From the NCBI GenBank assembly GCA_918026815.1, contig CAKJVC010000208.1, forward strand, positions 248,001-312,000: 64,000 nt of DNA, read 5' to 3'. Shown in pieces: positions 33,553 through 47,514 of the stretch. This stretch comes from Chalara sp. BL73 (lineage: Eukaryota; Ascomycota; Leotiomycetes; Helotiales). Below the pieces are notes generated by a model. That model was not told the DNA's origin and searched no databases. It was given only the letters and a program-made list of their open reading frames with translations. Made by a program: the position numbers and the translations under genes. Each line of letters begins with the position of its first letter. Within the stretch, counting starts at the first letter, position 1.

Positions 33553-34867
33553 ATGGGTGCCTGCATGAGCTCCAACGCGGGTGAGAACGAGCAAAAGAAG
33601 CGATCGCAGATGATAGATAAGAAGCTAGAGGAAGACTCAAGGCGCCTTCGACGAGAATGCAAGATCTTACTCCTAGGTAAGCTGCGTGTCTAACAGCAAA
33701 ATCTCAGGTAATGCTAACGTGAGGCGAAGGGTCGGGAGAGAGTGGGAAGTCGACAATCGTGAAACAAATGAAGATTATACACCAGAATGGCTATACGGTG
33801 GACGAGCTGGCGCTGTATCGGCTAACGATCTATAAGAATCTCATCGACTGCGCCAAAGCTTTAATTAATGCGATGCGGCAATTCGACATCATACTCACGA
33901 ACCCCGAGAATGTCGAATACAGCGACTTCCTGGCAGACTACTCTGTTGATCCTGATCCACAGACGCCACTCAACCCCCAGATCGGCATTGCAGTTCAGTC
34001 GTTATGGAAGGACGCGAGTATAGATACGTTAATGGAGAGGCAAAGCGAGTTCTACTTGATGGATTCAGCGCCATAGTATGGTTTGAGTTATCTTTCTTCC
34101 TTTAGCGTACTGACAAAAATATAGTTTCTTCGATGAGGCAGAGAGAATATCTACGTCTGACTACATACCAACGGAGGCAGATGTTCTGAGAGCGAGAACC
34201 AAAACCACGGGTATATATGAGACTAGGTTCACAATGGGATCATTGAGCATACAGTAAGTCATCACATGCTGACTTTGTCATCTAATGCTAATCTGTTATA
34301 GCATGTTTGATGTTGGGGGTCAGCGAAGTGAGCGGAAGAAGTGGATACATTGCTTCGAGAATGTGACATCAATCATTTTCTGTGTTGCCTTGAGCGAATA
34401 TGACCAGGTATTGTTAGAAGAGAGTAATCAAGTAAGTATCACCACCGCTGAAATCTGAGCACGAATTAATATCTATCAGAATCGAATGATGGAGAGTTTA
34501 GTCCTTTTCGACTCGGTCGTCAATTCGAGATGGTTTATGCGTACGAGCATCATCCTGTTCCTCAATAAAGTCGATCTCTTTAGATCCAAGCTTGGGCGTT
34601 CGCCTTTAAGCAATTATTTCCCAGATTACTCGGGCGGAAACGATATCAACAGAGCCTCGAAGTATCTCCTTTGGCGGTTCAATCAAGTGAATCGAGCTCA
34701 CCTTAATTTATATCCTCAGTAAGCCCTCCGACATGCTATACACAGATGATGTTTCTAACGAATCTAGTCTCACGCAAGCAACTGACACCTCAAATATACG
34801 ACTTGTCTTTGCTGCAGTAAAAGAGACGATCCTACAAAATGCACTACGGGATTCTGGAATCCTATGA
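33553..34867 (+). CDS. GNA3: Heterotrimeric G protein alpha subunit, group III (GNA-3 type), 355 aa
   Basis: Plasma-membrane GTPase; in filamentous fungi this group stimulates adenylate cyclase and controls growth and conidiation. Six exons: 33553..33676, 33730..34075, 34125..34253, 34302..34431, 34480..34718 and 34768..34867, giving 355 residues, the usual length. MGACMSS carries Gly2 for myristoylation and Cys4 for palmitoylation. The P-loop GSGESGKST (42-50) spans the first junction. Catalytic Arg is in RARTKTTG (about R181) and Gln in DVGGQ (about Q207). NKVD is the guanine-specifying motif. The C-terminus LRDSGIL distinguishes group III from group I (which ends ECGLI). Intron lengths are 48-53 nt. 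Confidence 0.95.
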
Positions 34868-36220
34868 ACACCAGTAATACACGATGAGTAATGCCGATTT
34901 GTATCTAGTCTTTCTATTTCATTTGTTTTCTTCACGAGCGAAGCAGGCGTTGTGGGTGCGGGGCCGCATTGGAGTTCAGGCATGTTATTTCAAGAAGGGG
35001 CCTTTGCCATATGACGTTTTCTTGTGGTATCTCAGGCGTGGGGTTCTGCTTTACGATCATGGCTCAATGGAAGGCTTTCTCTCTAGAACCACGGTCAAAT
35101 TACATCTGCGTGGGGTGAGGTTGGAAAGTGTCCAAACGATTGGACATGGAGAAATGGGCTCAGTAAAAGTCATGGGAATGTTTCGCATCAGATGCGTTTC
35201 TCGCGTCACATCGCAGAAGTAACTTTTAAATACTTTAGAGAAGAAACATAACGCTATTTGTAGCGGTGAATGGACGAAAGGTTTATTTTGCTGCGCTGTG
35301 CACTGTTGGTAATAGAAAAGAGAATGACGGGAGTGGACGAGTCATAGTGCGTGATTGGCTGTAAAGGACGTGCCAACGATGAGCGGGAGGTCAAGGTGTA
35401 GTATACCACGTAAGGATATGCACTCACTATACAACAGCTGTGTTGCTGCATGCTTACCTACATAATACATAAACCGGATTGTACGATGGGTGACCATGGT
35501 ATTGTTAAGAAACCCCATCGTGGGAGGTAGTAACCAGCATAACGCATTATTTTCTTAGCAATTTTGACATGAAGAGATCGTGAGAGAGGGAGGGAGAGAG
35601 AGATGCTGGCCAAGAGCTTAATAAGCGTGACAGACATGTTCCTGTACCTTTTTTTTGCTTGCGGTGGGCTGTGATTGTTGAGCTCTCCACTCATGATTCA
35701 GCAAAGTCCATTGAATGGGATTGGGAACAAGAACCTGAAGAATCCCCTGTATGTCGCAGCCCAAGCTCCCTTCTAGCAAAGAGCTCCCTGCATGCCTGCC
35801 CCTCCTCATATGATGATAACCTTAACTCTGTGTGTTCCCTTCCCTTCCTTCTCCTCTCCTCACCTCTCCTCTCCTCCTCTCTGATATACATACCTACACT
35901 CACTTTCCCATCTCCTTCTTCCCCGTTGCTGCTATATTCGTTCGGACTCACAAGCTAATTGCCACCTTAGCTGTGAAATCACACCATCCCCAGTAATTTT
36001 ATTCTACTCCAAGCATTGTTAACCACTGAGCTAAAAACACAACCCCGCACTTGGGCATCCCACGACATCTGCACTACCCACAAACTTCCAGCTCAGGTCT
36101 GGTTCCTTGACCTGTCTCACTGCTCTGACCTTATCTCTTCAATTGCTGCGTCCTCGTTTCCGCAACCTTTTTTGCGGTATATATTTGAGAGGTTCGGTCT
36201 TTCAAAGGTTTGCAGAGAAG
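34868..36220. other. Intergenic, GPH1 promoter region
   Basis: Contains a GA-rich run near 35579-35602 and a CT-rich run near 35832-35882, both common in fungal promoters and leaders, and two CCCCT (STRE-like) words at 35744 and 35799. Open frames here are low complexity and unsupported. Confidence 0.45.
35744..35803. promoter_or_regulatory. Two STRE-like CCCCT motifs upstream of glycogen phosphorylase
   Basis: CCCCT at 35744-35748 and 35799-35803, about 420-480 bp before the GPH1 start. In yeast GPH1 is stress-induced through such elements. Five-base words arise often by chance, so this is weak evidence. Confidence 0.25.
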
Positions 36221-39098
36221 ATGCCGGGACGCGAAAGACGATTGTCGACTGGAGCTCCAATCTCTGACCTCAAAGGCCCGGTTGGGCCCGCAGGTGTGAC
36301 GAGGCCGAAGCATAAGAGAACCTTTACCGGGTTTGGGGCGGGAGATATCAAGAGTGTTGAGGGTAATTGCAATCTAGCCTATCTCTTGCAATACTTACAT
36401 GTCCTGTAGCCTCCATCCCTGAACCACAACGTGCAGCATGGAAGAAGTTCCAGGCCCAGCCTTTTTCGAGTAAGGATGAGTTCGAGAGGGATGTCGTCCG
36501 CCATGTCGAGACTACCCTCGCCAGAAGCATGTTCAACTGCGACGAGACAGCTGCGTATGCAGCTGCGAGCCTTGCATTTAGGGATAGATTAATCCAAGAG
36601 TGGAACCGTACTCAGCAAAGACAGACCTTTGCAGACTCGAAGCGAGTTTACTATTTGAGTTTGGAGTTTCTCATGGGTAGAGCTTTGGACAATGCTATGC
36701 TCAATGTTGGTTTAAAGGATGTTGCAAAAGGTATGTTGGCATCGTACAATTTTTGACACGGCGAGCTTTACTAACTTCTTATCAGAGGGGCTTGACGATC
36801 TTGGGTTCCGTATTGAAGATATCATTGATCAAGAACATGATGCAGCATTGGGGAATGGTGGTCTGGGCCGTCTTGCTGCTTGTTTCCTCGATTCTCTTGC
36901 CTCACTTAGTTACCCTGCTTGGGGCTACGGCTTACGGTATCGTTATGGTATCTTCAAGCAAGAGATTGTTGATGGCTACCAAGTTGAGGTACCTGATTAC
37001 TGGCTTGACTTCAACCCCTGGGAGTTTCCAAGACACGACATTACTGTTGATGTGAGTGAATTGATTAGAGAAATCTATGGGCCTATAAAACTAATTACCA
37101 CTAGATTCAATTTTATGGCGGTGTAAGAAAATTCCAGGATGAGAATGGAAAAAATAATGCTGTCTGGGAAGGAGGCGAGATTGTCAAAGCCGTGGCTTAT
37201 GATGTACCGATTCCAGGATTCGACACACCGGCTACCAATAACCTGCGTCTGTGGTCTAGTAAAGCTGCCAGCGGGGAGTTTGACTTCCAGAAGTTTAACA
37301 GTGGCGACTATGAAAGTTCCGTTGGGGATCAACAACGTGCTGAGACTATTAGTGCTGTCTTGTATCCCAACGATAATCTTGACCGGGGAAAGGAGCTTCG
37401 GTTGAAGCAGCAGTACTTTTGGGTAGCAGCATCATTATATGACATTGTCCGTCGATTCAAGAAATCTAAGCGTGCATGGATCGAGTTCTCAGACCAGGTT
37501 GCCATTCAGCTCAATGATACACATCCAACACTAGCTATTGTTGAGCTACAGCGTATTCTCATTGATCTCGAAGGTCTTGAATGGGATGAGGCCTGGTCAA
37601 TAGTCACCAAGACTGTAAGTCAACCATACAAATGACACTGGAAAGGAATGCATACTAATCTCTTCAGTTCGGTTATACCAATCATACTGTTCTGCCCGAG
37701 GCTCTGGAGAAATGGTCCGTTCCATTGTTCCAGAATCTCTTACCCAGACATCTACAGATCATTTACGAGATTAATCTGTACTTCTTACAATACGTGGAGC
37801 GCAATTTCCCTGGTGAGCGGGATCTACTTCAACGAGTTTCAATCATTGAAGAATCGCAGCCAAAGATGGTTAGAATGGCTTACCTTGCCATTGTTGGGTC
37901 TCATAAGGTCAACGGCGTTGCCGAACTGCACTCTGATCTCATCAAGACCACCATTTTCAAGGAATTTGTTAGAATTTTTGGGCCGGACAAGTTCACCAAT
38001 GTCACCAATGGGATTACTCCCAGACGATGGCTGCACCAGGCCAATCCAAGGCTCTCCGAGCTCATAGCCAGCAAGACAGGAGGGACTGGCTTCCTAAAGG
38101 ACCTCACTCTTCTTAATGAGCTCGAGAAGTATGCGGATGATAAGGAATTCAAGAAAGAATGGGCGGAAATCAAGTATGCCAATAAAGTGCGGCTTGCCAA
38201 GCACATCAAGGCTACTACTGGAGTCACTGTCAACCCTTCGGCCCTTTTTGATATTCAAGTCAAGCGTATACATGAGTACAAGAGACAGCAGATGAACATA
38301 TTTGGTGTCATCCACCGCTATCTGACAATCAAGGCATTGAGCCCGGAGGAGAGGAAAAAGCTTGCCCCGCGGGTTTCTATCTTTGGTGGAAAGGCTGCTC
38401 CAGGGTACTGGATGGCGAAGACTATCATCCACCTGGTGAACAGCGTGGGTGCGGTTGTCAACAACGACAAAGACGTTGGTGATTTACTGAAAGTCATCTT
38501 TTTAGAAGATTACAACGTCTCTAAGGCTGAAATCATTATTCCGGCCAGCGACATCAGCGAGCATATCTCCACAGCTGGTACCGAAGCAAGTGGAACGTCT
38601 AACATGAAGTTCGTTTTGAACGGAGGCCTTATCATTGGTACTTGCGATGGAGCGAACATTGAGATAACTCGGGAGATTGGCGAGAACAATATTTTCCTGT
38701 TCGGCAACTTGTCTGAGGATGTAGAGGATCTTCGCCACGCTCATAACTATGGAACTCATCAACTAGATGAGGATCTTGCCAAGGTTTTTGAAGCTATTAA
38801 GAGCAACTTATTTGGCGACGCAGGATTATTCAGCGCTCTCGTTTCCGCTATTGAAGACCATGGCGATTACTATCTTGTATCCGATGACTTCCATAGCTAC
38901 ATTCAGACCCAGGCATTGGTGGATGAGGCATACAAGGACCAGGATGAATGGACTACGAAAACGATCACCAGCGTAGCACGAATGGGCTTCTTCAGCAGTG
39001 ACAGATGTATCAACGAATACGCCGAGAGCATCTGGAACATAGAGCCTCTGGTACCAGAAAAACAAGGTGGGTCTGGTTTGGCTAAAGGCGAATTATGA
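36221..39098 (+). CDS. GPH1: Glycogen phosphorylase, 889 aa
   Basis: Cytosolic enzyme releasing glucose-1-phosphate from glycogen with pyridoxal phosphate. Exons: 36221..36362, 36410..36730, 36786..37051, 37105..37614 and 37668..39098. The N-terminal extension [20 protein letters not shown] includes RRLST, a basic Ser/Thr motif of the kind phosphorylated by protein kinase [21 protein letters not shown] and [12 protein letters not shown] are glucan-phosphorylase signatures. The PLP motif [15 protein letters not shown] has its lysine near K727. [16 protein letters not shown] and [14 protein letters not shown] are also conserved. Length matches the fungal family. It lies between a G-alpha gene and a stress MAP kinase gene, both pathways known to influence glycogen use. 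Confidence 0.96.
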
Positions 39099-40832
39099 GC
39101 AAGAATAGAAAGGGTAGCTATATATGGGAATGGGACAGATGACTACTCGGCCGTTGATAAAGCGTGCACACACATATATTTTTAGTTGAAATTGACGACG
39201 CGACGAATTTCGTTGGCAGGAATAGGATAACGAGAATTGCACTAATGTTATGCAGTATATTTAACATGTTGCGTGTCATAGGCAACTTTGATCCTTTTTT
39301 TTCCCTTGCTTCTTTAGATCCCCGTTTTTACCATGAATATTGGGAGCTAACAAAGCTGTCAATTTTGACTTTTGAACTTTGAATGACGTAGCCATGCGAG
39401 TACTGCAGAAGTGGGAGGGTGGTAAGCCCCTGCTACGCAAGGTCTAGAGCATCGGAACTTTCTCCGTGCTTAGTCATTGAAAAGTCAATCGTGGGCTGCT
39501 TAGACGTGTACCTATAGGAGTTGTAGCTACACAGCCAGAGCAGGTGCAGCGATCACGAGCGCGTGGTGGGGGTGGAATGTAGGGATCGAAACCTGCTGTA
39601 CGACGACGTCGTGCTGTGCCCTATGTTTTATAGTGCATGAGGGAGAAGAGAAGGGGGAAATGTGCGTATGGGATAGTTAGAAATGGGTGAATATTTTTGA
39701 TGTCGTCAGTGGCGTTGTGCAAGCTGCGAGCAGCGCTGCCCTTTGCAGGCCCGAACTTGGTGGCAAATCAGGTAGTTGGAAAGGGAGGAATGCCTCTCTT
39801 GCTTACCCCTCCTTTGGCCCTTTGGCACCCCGCCCGCCTTGGCCAAGGCCCTGTAGAGGGGGGAAGGGGGGGGCCTTTTGGGTGATAAAAACAGCGAGAG
39901 CTGCCGTACTAGATAGAAAGTATGATATGTAGGCGCAAGCTTCATTTGCATGAGGAGCTACTGTAAGGGTAGGGGAGTCGATGGCCTGTTAAAAGCTCGA
40001 TCAGTAAGTTTTAGTTGGGTCCCTCTGGCACGCCTTCCAACTGGGCTGAGATGTGTGTACATACTTGGTAAAAGCTGCAAAGAGGACTGACTGCTGACGG
40101 TAGTGGTGGTACTCTGTCAGGCGAGCCTCTCTGCTGCAGTGGACTGAGTTTATTGATCTGGAGTTGAAAATATGTACCTGTCCTTGCAAATCCTGTCTTA
40201 TCTCATCTCATTTCATCCTGTCTGGTCCTCCCCTCCCCGTCCCCCCCGAAACCTGCCCTGTCCTGCCCTGATCGACTGTGCTGTACTAAAGTCCAAAGTT
40301 CGCCCCCCCCCCCCTGGCCTCCTTCCCTTCTTTAAAACACCATTTATTAAAGAACTACTGTCATGGTAGCATTGGCCTTGGATACGCGTTCTAGTAGCTT
40401 CTTCACCGCCCTATCCTAAATAAGACTTTCCCATCTAGATGGAAATCCCCCATCGATCACAACAGATCAACATCCCCAAGCACAACACCCATTGTTTAGG
40501 TCACACTCAAAAAAGTTTCCTGTCGCACAACCTTCGTTGCAAACTTGTCCCTCTTTGTCTCTCTCGATTGATTCGACGCTCCTTTGGTAATTTGGACCCC
40601 TGAGGAGATTTTGACGGCCATTGTGTTTGATTTATTCCATTCCATTCACCACTAAAACGGCGTAAGGCGGCCTTGAGCTCTTTAGGCGAATAGTCTCTGT
40701 GTAAACGAGACTTCTCCAACAGCCTCTTCAATCCCCGAACTACCTTACATCTTCAACAACGACAATCAAGTAGTAGGGAACTCTCATCTCAAACCCCTAC
40801 TTCTCTCTTCGTGTTGTCGCAACCGCTTCACA
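39099..40832. other. Intergenic, HOG1 promoter and leader
   Basis: 1.7 kb with skewed composition: G-runs near 39858-39873, repeated CCTG words near 40195-40270, and a 12-C run at 40303-40314. The 39687-39951 frames arise from this skew. No gene accepted. Confidence 0.5.
40303..40314. repeat. Homopolymer run of 12 C
   Basis: Twelve consecutive C in the pyrimidine-rich HOG1 upstream region. Such runs are also prone to sequencing length error. Confidence 0.8.
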
Positions 40833-42259
<1,427 letters not shown>

Positions 42260-43563
42260 AGACTAGAAATGAATGCTTTTCATATGTATTCTGGTTAGCA
42301 TCTTTTGGTCGAAAGAGTGTCTTGGCTTGGAAGTGTCGAAAGTGTGACTGACTTGGCCTTGTTTGTGCAGGTATTCCGAAATCCTTGATTATCACAATGT
42401 CGATGAAAACGGCAACACAACAATGGATGAGCAATGAATTTACGAATGGGCAATGAAGTAGAAAAATATTTGGTCCCGCATGAAAACCGGAAGACAGCAG
42501 ACATTTAGCACAACTATGATTCCGAGATAGGTTTAGAGGGGGATTTTCTTGCGTGGATAGGGGAATGTTCTCTCGAGAGACATCACCCATACGTTGTAGT
42601 TTGGGAAGATGGGCCTTTTCCCGCTCTCTTTCCCATTTTCTTGAGGCGTAACACATGTGGGATGAAATTAGGAGTTAGTTTCACTTCGCGGTAGATATAC
42701 AATAGCGATGTGATTACCTCGCCTTTGTATTTCTTTTTTGTCTTGCGATAGGGAATGTGATGCTGGATTGGCGAAGTAGCTTGGTCAGGAGCCACGGCGG
42801 GAGATGTGCAAGTCCCATACGCTATGTATCAGCGCTTATGTGCGAATGGATTAAACATATTCCCATGTACAGCAAAGTCAATTCTTGGGATCTTACTATC
42901 GAGGCTGAATCATCCTTTCGAAATCCTTGATCTGAATCCTAAAACGACTCATAGAGTAAGGTCGTAAGACTTCCGATCACGCAAGTTTCTCGAGAGGCAC
43001 TTTGAATAACACTATTCGCTATCCTCGCAATTCTCTCCGAGGCATTACTCGCATCGGATGAAGTAGCCGTAGCACGTGATATCTAAAAAAAAAAAGCATC
43101 AAGCTCGACGATCGCGTATCCCTGCTCGGAGGTAGATTCGCTGGCCGTGCAGTAGCTGAGAAGGGTTGGCGGTCAGGATTTAGGAATACCTACTACCAAT
43201 TGCTCACTCTCAGGATTTCAACTTCTGATTCTGACCTAACAATTCAACCGGCCAGACGTATGCTTAGGGGGAAGGAAAAAAAAAGGGAGGTAGCCGCCTC
43301 TACTAACCTTATATACTCGATTCGCCCGGGCCCACGCCTCGCAGCTCCTCGCCAGGACCCTAACTTTTGGGGACCTTCACGGCTGCTACACTCCGTGTCT
43401 TGGGAGCCACTTTGAGATTACGGGAACGGGATATACTGCTTGAGACGAATCTTCAATTTTTTTTAAAAAGAAAAAAAAAGGCAACATGCGTTAAGGGCTT
43501 GCGGAGGGTTAACTTTGGGAAGATAGTTGATTGGCGCCAATTGAATAAACCCGGGGGCTTAAG
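42260..43563. other. Intergenic between HOG1 and AVL9
   Basis: 1.3 kb with A/T homopolymers (near 43085 and 43455-43480). No gene seen. Confidence 0.45.
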
Positions 43564-45990
43564 ATGGGGGCGGCAGATAGAGAGAAGACGCAGGGCTTTG
43601 TGCCGCTGGTGACGGTCGTGGACTTTCATCATGCTAGGTGCGCTACTTTTTTTTCCCCTCTCCGTGCTGAGAAGTGAGAAGGGTGGAATGTTCGGGTGCT
43701 GTGGGGGTAGGGAGATTGGGCGAAAACGGTGCTGACGGGAGAACAGAGGCCCTGAGGTCGAAAGTTGGTTCGGCGCGGAGGAGGGCCACGATCCAGCGGT
43801 GGATTATGAATGGCCGCTTCTGCCGTTCATGGCACTGAGCGATGGCGCGCATGCGTAAGTTCCTCTTGTTCTTTGCTTTCCTTCCCTTTGTTCTGGAGAA
43901 GGGGGGACATTTTGAGGGGAGCAGGGAGCTAATGCGAGGAGATATAGATCGACGGAAGATTTCTCATACTTCACGCTCCTCCGTCCCGCGCGCAACGGTC
44001 TCCCTGCCACTTCCCTCTTCGGCATCTCCTGCACGCGCCAGATCGCGTCCTCCCTCCTCGTCCCCCGCCCGCCCGATGTCACTCGCTCCACGGTTCAGAA
44101 GGCGGTGGTGATCATAGCAGACTCGCCGCAGGGCTTTGGGATGCTCCGCGAGAGGCTGAGCGTGGTAACGACGGCGTGGTTTGCGCAGAGGGAGTTCTCG
44201 GATACGGAGATCCTAAGGAGATTTCAGGAGAGTTTGGCGGAGGAAAAGGCGAGGGGGGAGGAGGAAGGGGGAGAGGAGTACTTGGGCATGAGTCTCAGGG
44301 AGTTGGTTCGGGAGTTTCGATGGCAGACCTTGGTGCTTTTCAAGTGCTGTCTGCTGCAGCCCAAGATGCTGTTCTTTGGCTCGAGGTGTGAGAGGCTTTG
44401 CATGATGCAGTTCTCGCTGATTTCACTCATCCCGGGCTTGATACGCAATTTGCAGGATTGTGCGGAACCGGAATTGGATGCTTATGAGAGAAACTTGGTG
44501 AAGCCTACGAGTTTGAGGACGAGTGATAGAGGGAGCTTGTTGAGTTACATGGGGTTGCCGTTGCAAATTTTTGGAAAGGTATGCTGTCCTGCCTATAGCA
44601 CCTGAAGTACCGCTAACCACCACCTCAGGGTAGTTTGTTTGGACCATATACACCTTTGCAGCAGCTTGACATATTGGCGGATTATGGCACGAAATCATAC
44701 ATCGTGGGATCCACCAACTCTCTCCTATTACAGCAGAAAGACCGCTACAGCGATATTCTCATCAATCTAGATGAAGACACCATAAACATAACATCCACAT
44801 CCCTTCGTGCAGCCTTAACCCTCTCAGCTGCCGACCGCCGCTGGATTGACTTTATTACGCAATCTGTCAACGAGACTTGGGATGACGCCAATCCCCAGCG
44901 ACCAAAAACGATGGGCTACGTCGGTTCCGAGGAGTTCATCCGTCTTCAATTCGAGGAATATCTTTTGTCGGCACTCTCGTCGGTCAAATGCCACAACTAT
45001 CTAATTCACCATGCAAATAATCCCAATGTCATGCTGCCACATGTCGAAGGGGATCCTGCTTCTGATTTTGGGACCGATTGGATTGAAGCTTGGTCTCGGA
45101 GTGAGAATTATAGGATTTGGGAGAGGAATACGGATAGTCATCTATTTGATATTGTGGAGCCGAAACATCCCTGCGCCGGCGGTCTAACTATCGATGATGT
45201 TCAACGCCGACTAGCAGAACAGGTTAAAGAGTTGCATCTTGATGAGCGCTTTGCGGTCGGGAAGGAAGTAATTGGGAGGAATTTGGAGGCAGGGAAAGAG
45301 AAAGTTAGTACTGTATTTAACAAGCTGTATGCAGATATGGAGGCTTTGAGGGAGAGCCAGCGGAGGAAGCAAGAGGAAAGCCGAAAGGAGGCGGAGAGTA
45401 AGAAAGACGCTGAGAAAAACGGTGCGCCAAGCCCGGGATTAGCACCACAGACGAACGGGGCGAAGAAGGAGAGCGTGCAGAGTAAAGCAGGCGCATACGT
45501 GGGGAGCTGGGGAGCTTGGATCGGGGAGAAGAAGAAGGGATGGGGAAGAAGCTCGGCTGGGGCCCCTTCCCCTACTATCAAAAAGGAGGAGAAAGGGAAG
45601 GAGAACGAGAAACCTATAACACCAAAGCAATCCGAAGAGAAACCGAGGCCGAAGAGCTATAACGAGAGTCTCTTTGATGCGGATGAGAGTGCGCATATGA
45701 TTCTAGAGACTACGTCGCCACCGAGACATGCGGTGAAGGGGAAGTTCCATGAGGAGATTGACGAGCCCCCTAAGCCGGTAGTTCTTGAGCAGAAGGAGCC
45801 TCGAGAGAAACTCCCCGAACCAGTTGAGAAAATAGAACATCCAAACCAGGCGGTGTCGGAGGTGGTCGCAAACGCGCTCTATGAGGAAGGCGCGAGGTGG
45901 GATGAGGATTCGCCGGTGGCCAAAGAGGATAAGGATAGCAAGGCGAGGGCGGTGGCTGACGCTGTGGAGGCCGCTGCTGGGAGGGCCTAA
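43564..45990 (+). CDS. AVL9: AVL9 late secretory pathway protein, 724 aa
   Basis: DENN-related protein needed in yeast for exocytic traffic from the Golgi. Exons: 43564..43637, 43747..43854, 43948..44578 and 44629..45990, giving 725 codons with stop. Exon 1 reads MGAADREKTQGFVPLVTVVD. The first splice completes DFHHARGPEVESWFGAEEG, an N-terminal hallmark, and the second completes LSDGAHASTEDFSYFTL. Next come RSTVQKAVVIIADSPQGFG, RLSVVTTAWFAQREFSD, then GSLFGPYTPLQQLDILADY. The last third (from about residue 480) is Lys/Glu/Pro-rich and low complexity. The first two introns (109 and 93 nt) are longer than most here; the first uses GTGCGC as donor, less typical but it restores conserved residues. 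The exons are GC-rich. Confidence 0.9.
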
Positions 45991-47514
45991 GGAGCATCTT
46001 GTATATATGGGGAAGTCAAGGCAGATGGAGAGATTGGTGGGGATGGAAAGAAAGGTATACCATGCATACAAAGGCGTTCTGGCGATAATTATGACGACGA
46101 TACCTATCCAAGTCCTTTAACGTTTCTTCCTCTTCTCTTCAGCCACGCTTATATGATACATAATGTGTTTTCCCCTTCTCCTTTTGGAACTCGTCGACTG
46201 CTGCTCTATGTTCACAATTTTAGTTGCCAAGCGGATTCCTAAGCTGGTTATTTTCTGTTTCTAGAGCTTACCAATGAAAACAGCCTGACCTAGGCCCGTG
46301 ATCAGCCCAGATACCCTTAAGCTCTATCTTCGCGCATCCCGAGCCACGTTTGGGAATGATATATCGTGCGGGAGTAAAAAAAGGGGGGGCATCAACCAAA
46401 CGCTAAGCGAGGTCGAGATTTGATCATACACGTACGCATATATATCTTGAATCAAAAGGCAAACGTCAATACCCTGCCGCTGCCAATGCTTTCGATTAGA
46501 TTATCAAGGTGGTATAAAGGATGGTTGGGGAATGGCAGGCATCACGTTCTGTAACCCGCCGCGTTGCGTTCAAGGGAAGGAAGGGTTTACGCATAGCATG
46601 GCTTGGAGAATTGGAGCCGCGCGCGGTAGATTCGCAGATGCGGATTTCTGCCGTGCAAGGATGGCACAATCTGGAAATGGCGTTTTCTGCTGGCTAACGC
46701 GAGCGCGAAAGCAATCTTTAATCATTGAGATGTTGGGGGGATGGGTCCTGAGGAAGGTAGAGAGGCATGTTAAAGGCCGCGCTTATTATGCAGCTACTGC
46801 TATAGTATATATCTGGTTATTCGAGTCTGGGAACGTTCCCGTGGATGGAAGGAAAGGTCGAGAATGCATGATCGTATGTTTGCCCTTTCCCAACTCAAGT
46901 TCGCCCACACCATGCACGTGTATGTTGTACGCCCCAAAAAAAACGTCCAACGGTTATCAGGTCTCCGATGACCAAATCGCTGCCAAGCATCAGGCCAGTC
47001 AATCGGCTTATCTCTGATTCGATAAGGAGCGTGATAAGAGCAATGGGGTAGAGGAGATAAGAAAAATATCCACACATCACCTGCCACGCACTTAATGTGC
47101 ATTCTGCTGCCAAAAAGGAGTAACATGAAAAACTTTTATTGCATTAGATGCAGCGCGATCCCCCTGCGCCAAGGTACTCTCTCAGATAAAGCAAACCCTC
47201 CTATCTACTCCATGCCATTCATAGTCGTTCCACAGCCGATCGTGGCAGAAATGCTGTTAAGATAGGAAACCCGTGTGTATTAATAGTATAGTATCAGACT
47301 TCCCCCTTTGCCTGAACTTTTGGTGCACAACAAGCGCTCAAATTGCCGTGCTGTAAGGTGGTGGTACAAGTGTAATTTTTGGAGGTACAAAGGAAAAATC
47401 GTTATGTTGGTATCATGAACAGTGAATAAAATAATCAAAATGTCCGCCATGCTAAGAGCCGTGGAGCGTTACCAGAGCGTCGGCGAGCAAGTGAGGTATC
47501 AGGGTAGAAGCACC
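45991..47514. other. Intergenic between AVL9 and the GATA gene
   Basis: 1.5 kb between convergent genes. It contains a 161-codon plus-strand frame (46532-47017) starting with ATG but lacking any recognised domain; see findings. No other gene seen. Confidence 0.45.

Noticed and set aside
39687..39951. Overlapping frames on both strands before HOG1
   Set aside because: They arise from G/C-skewed low-complexity sequence and show no protein features.
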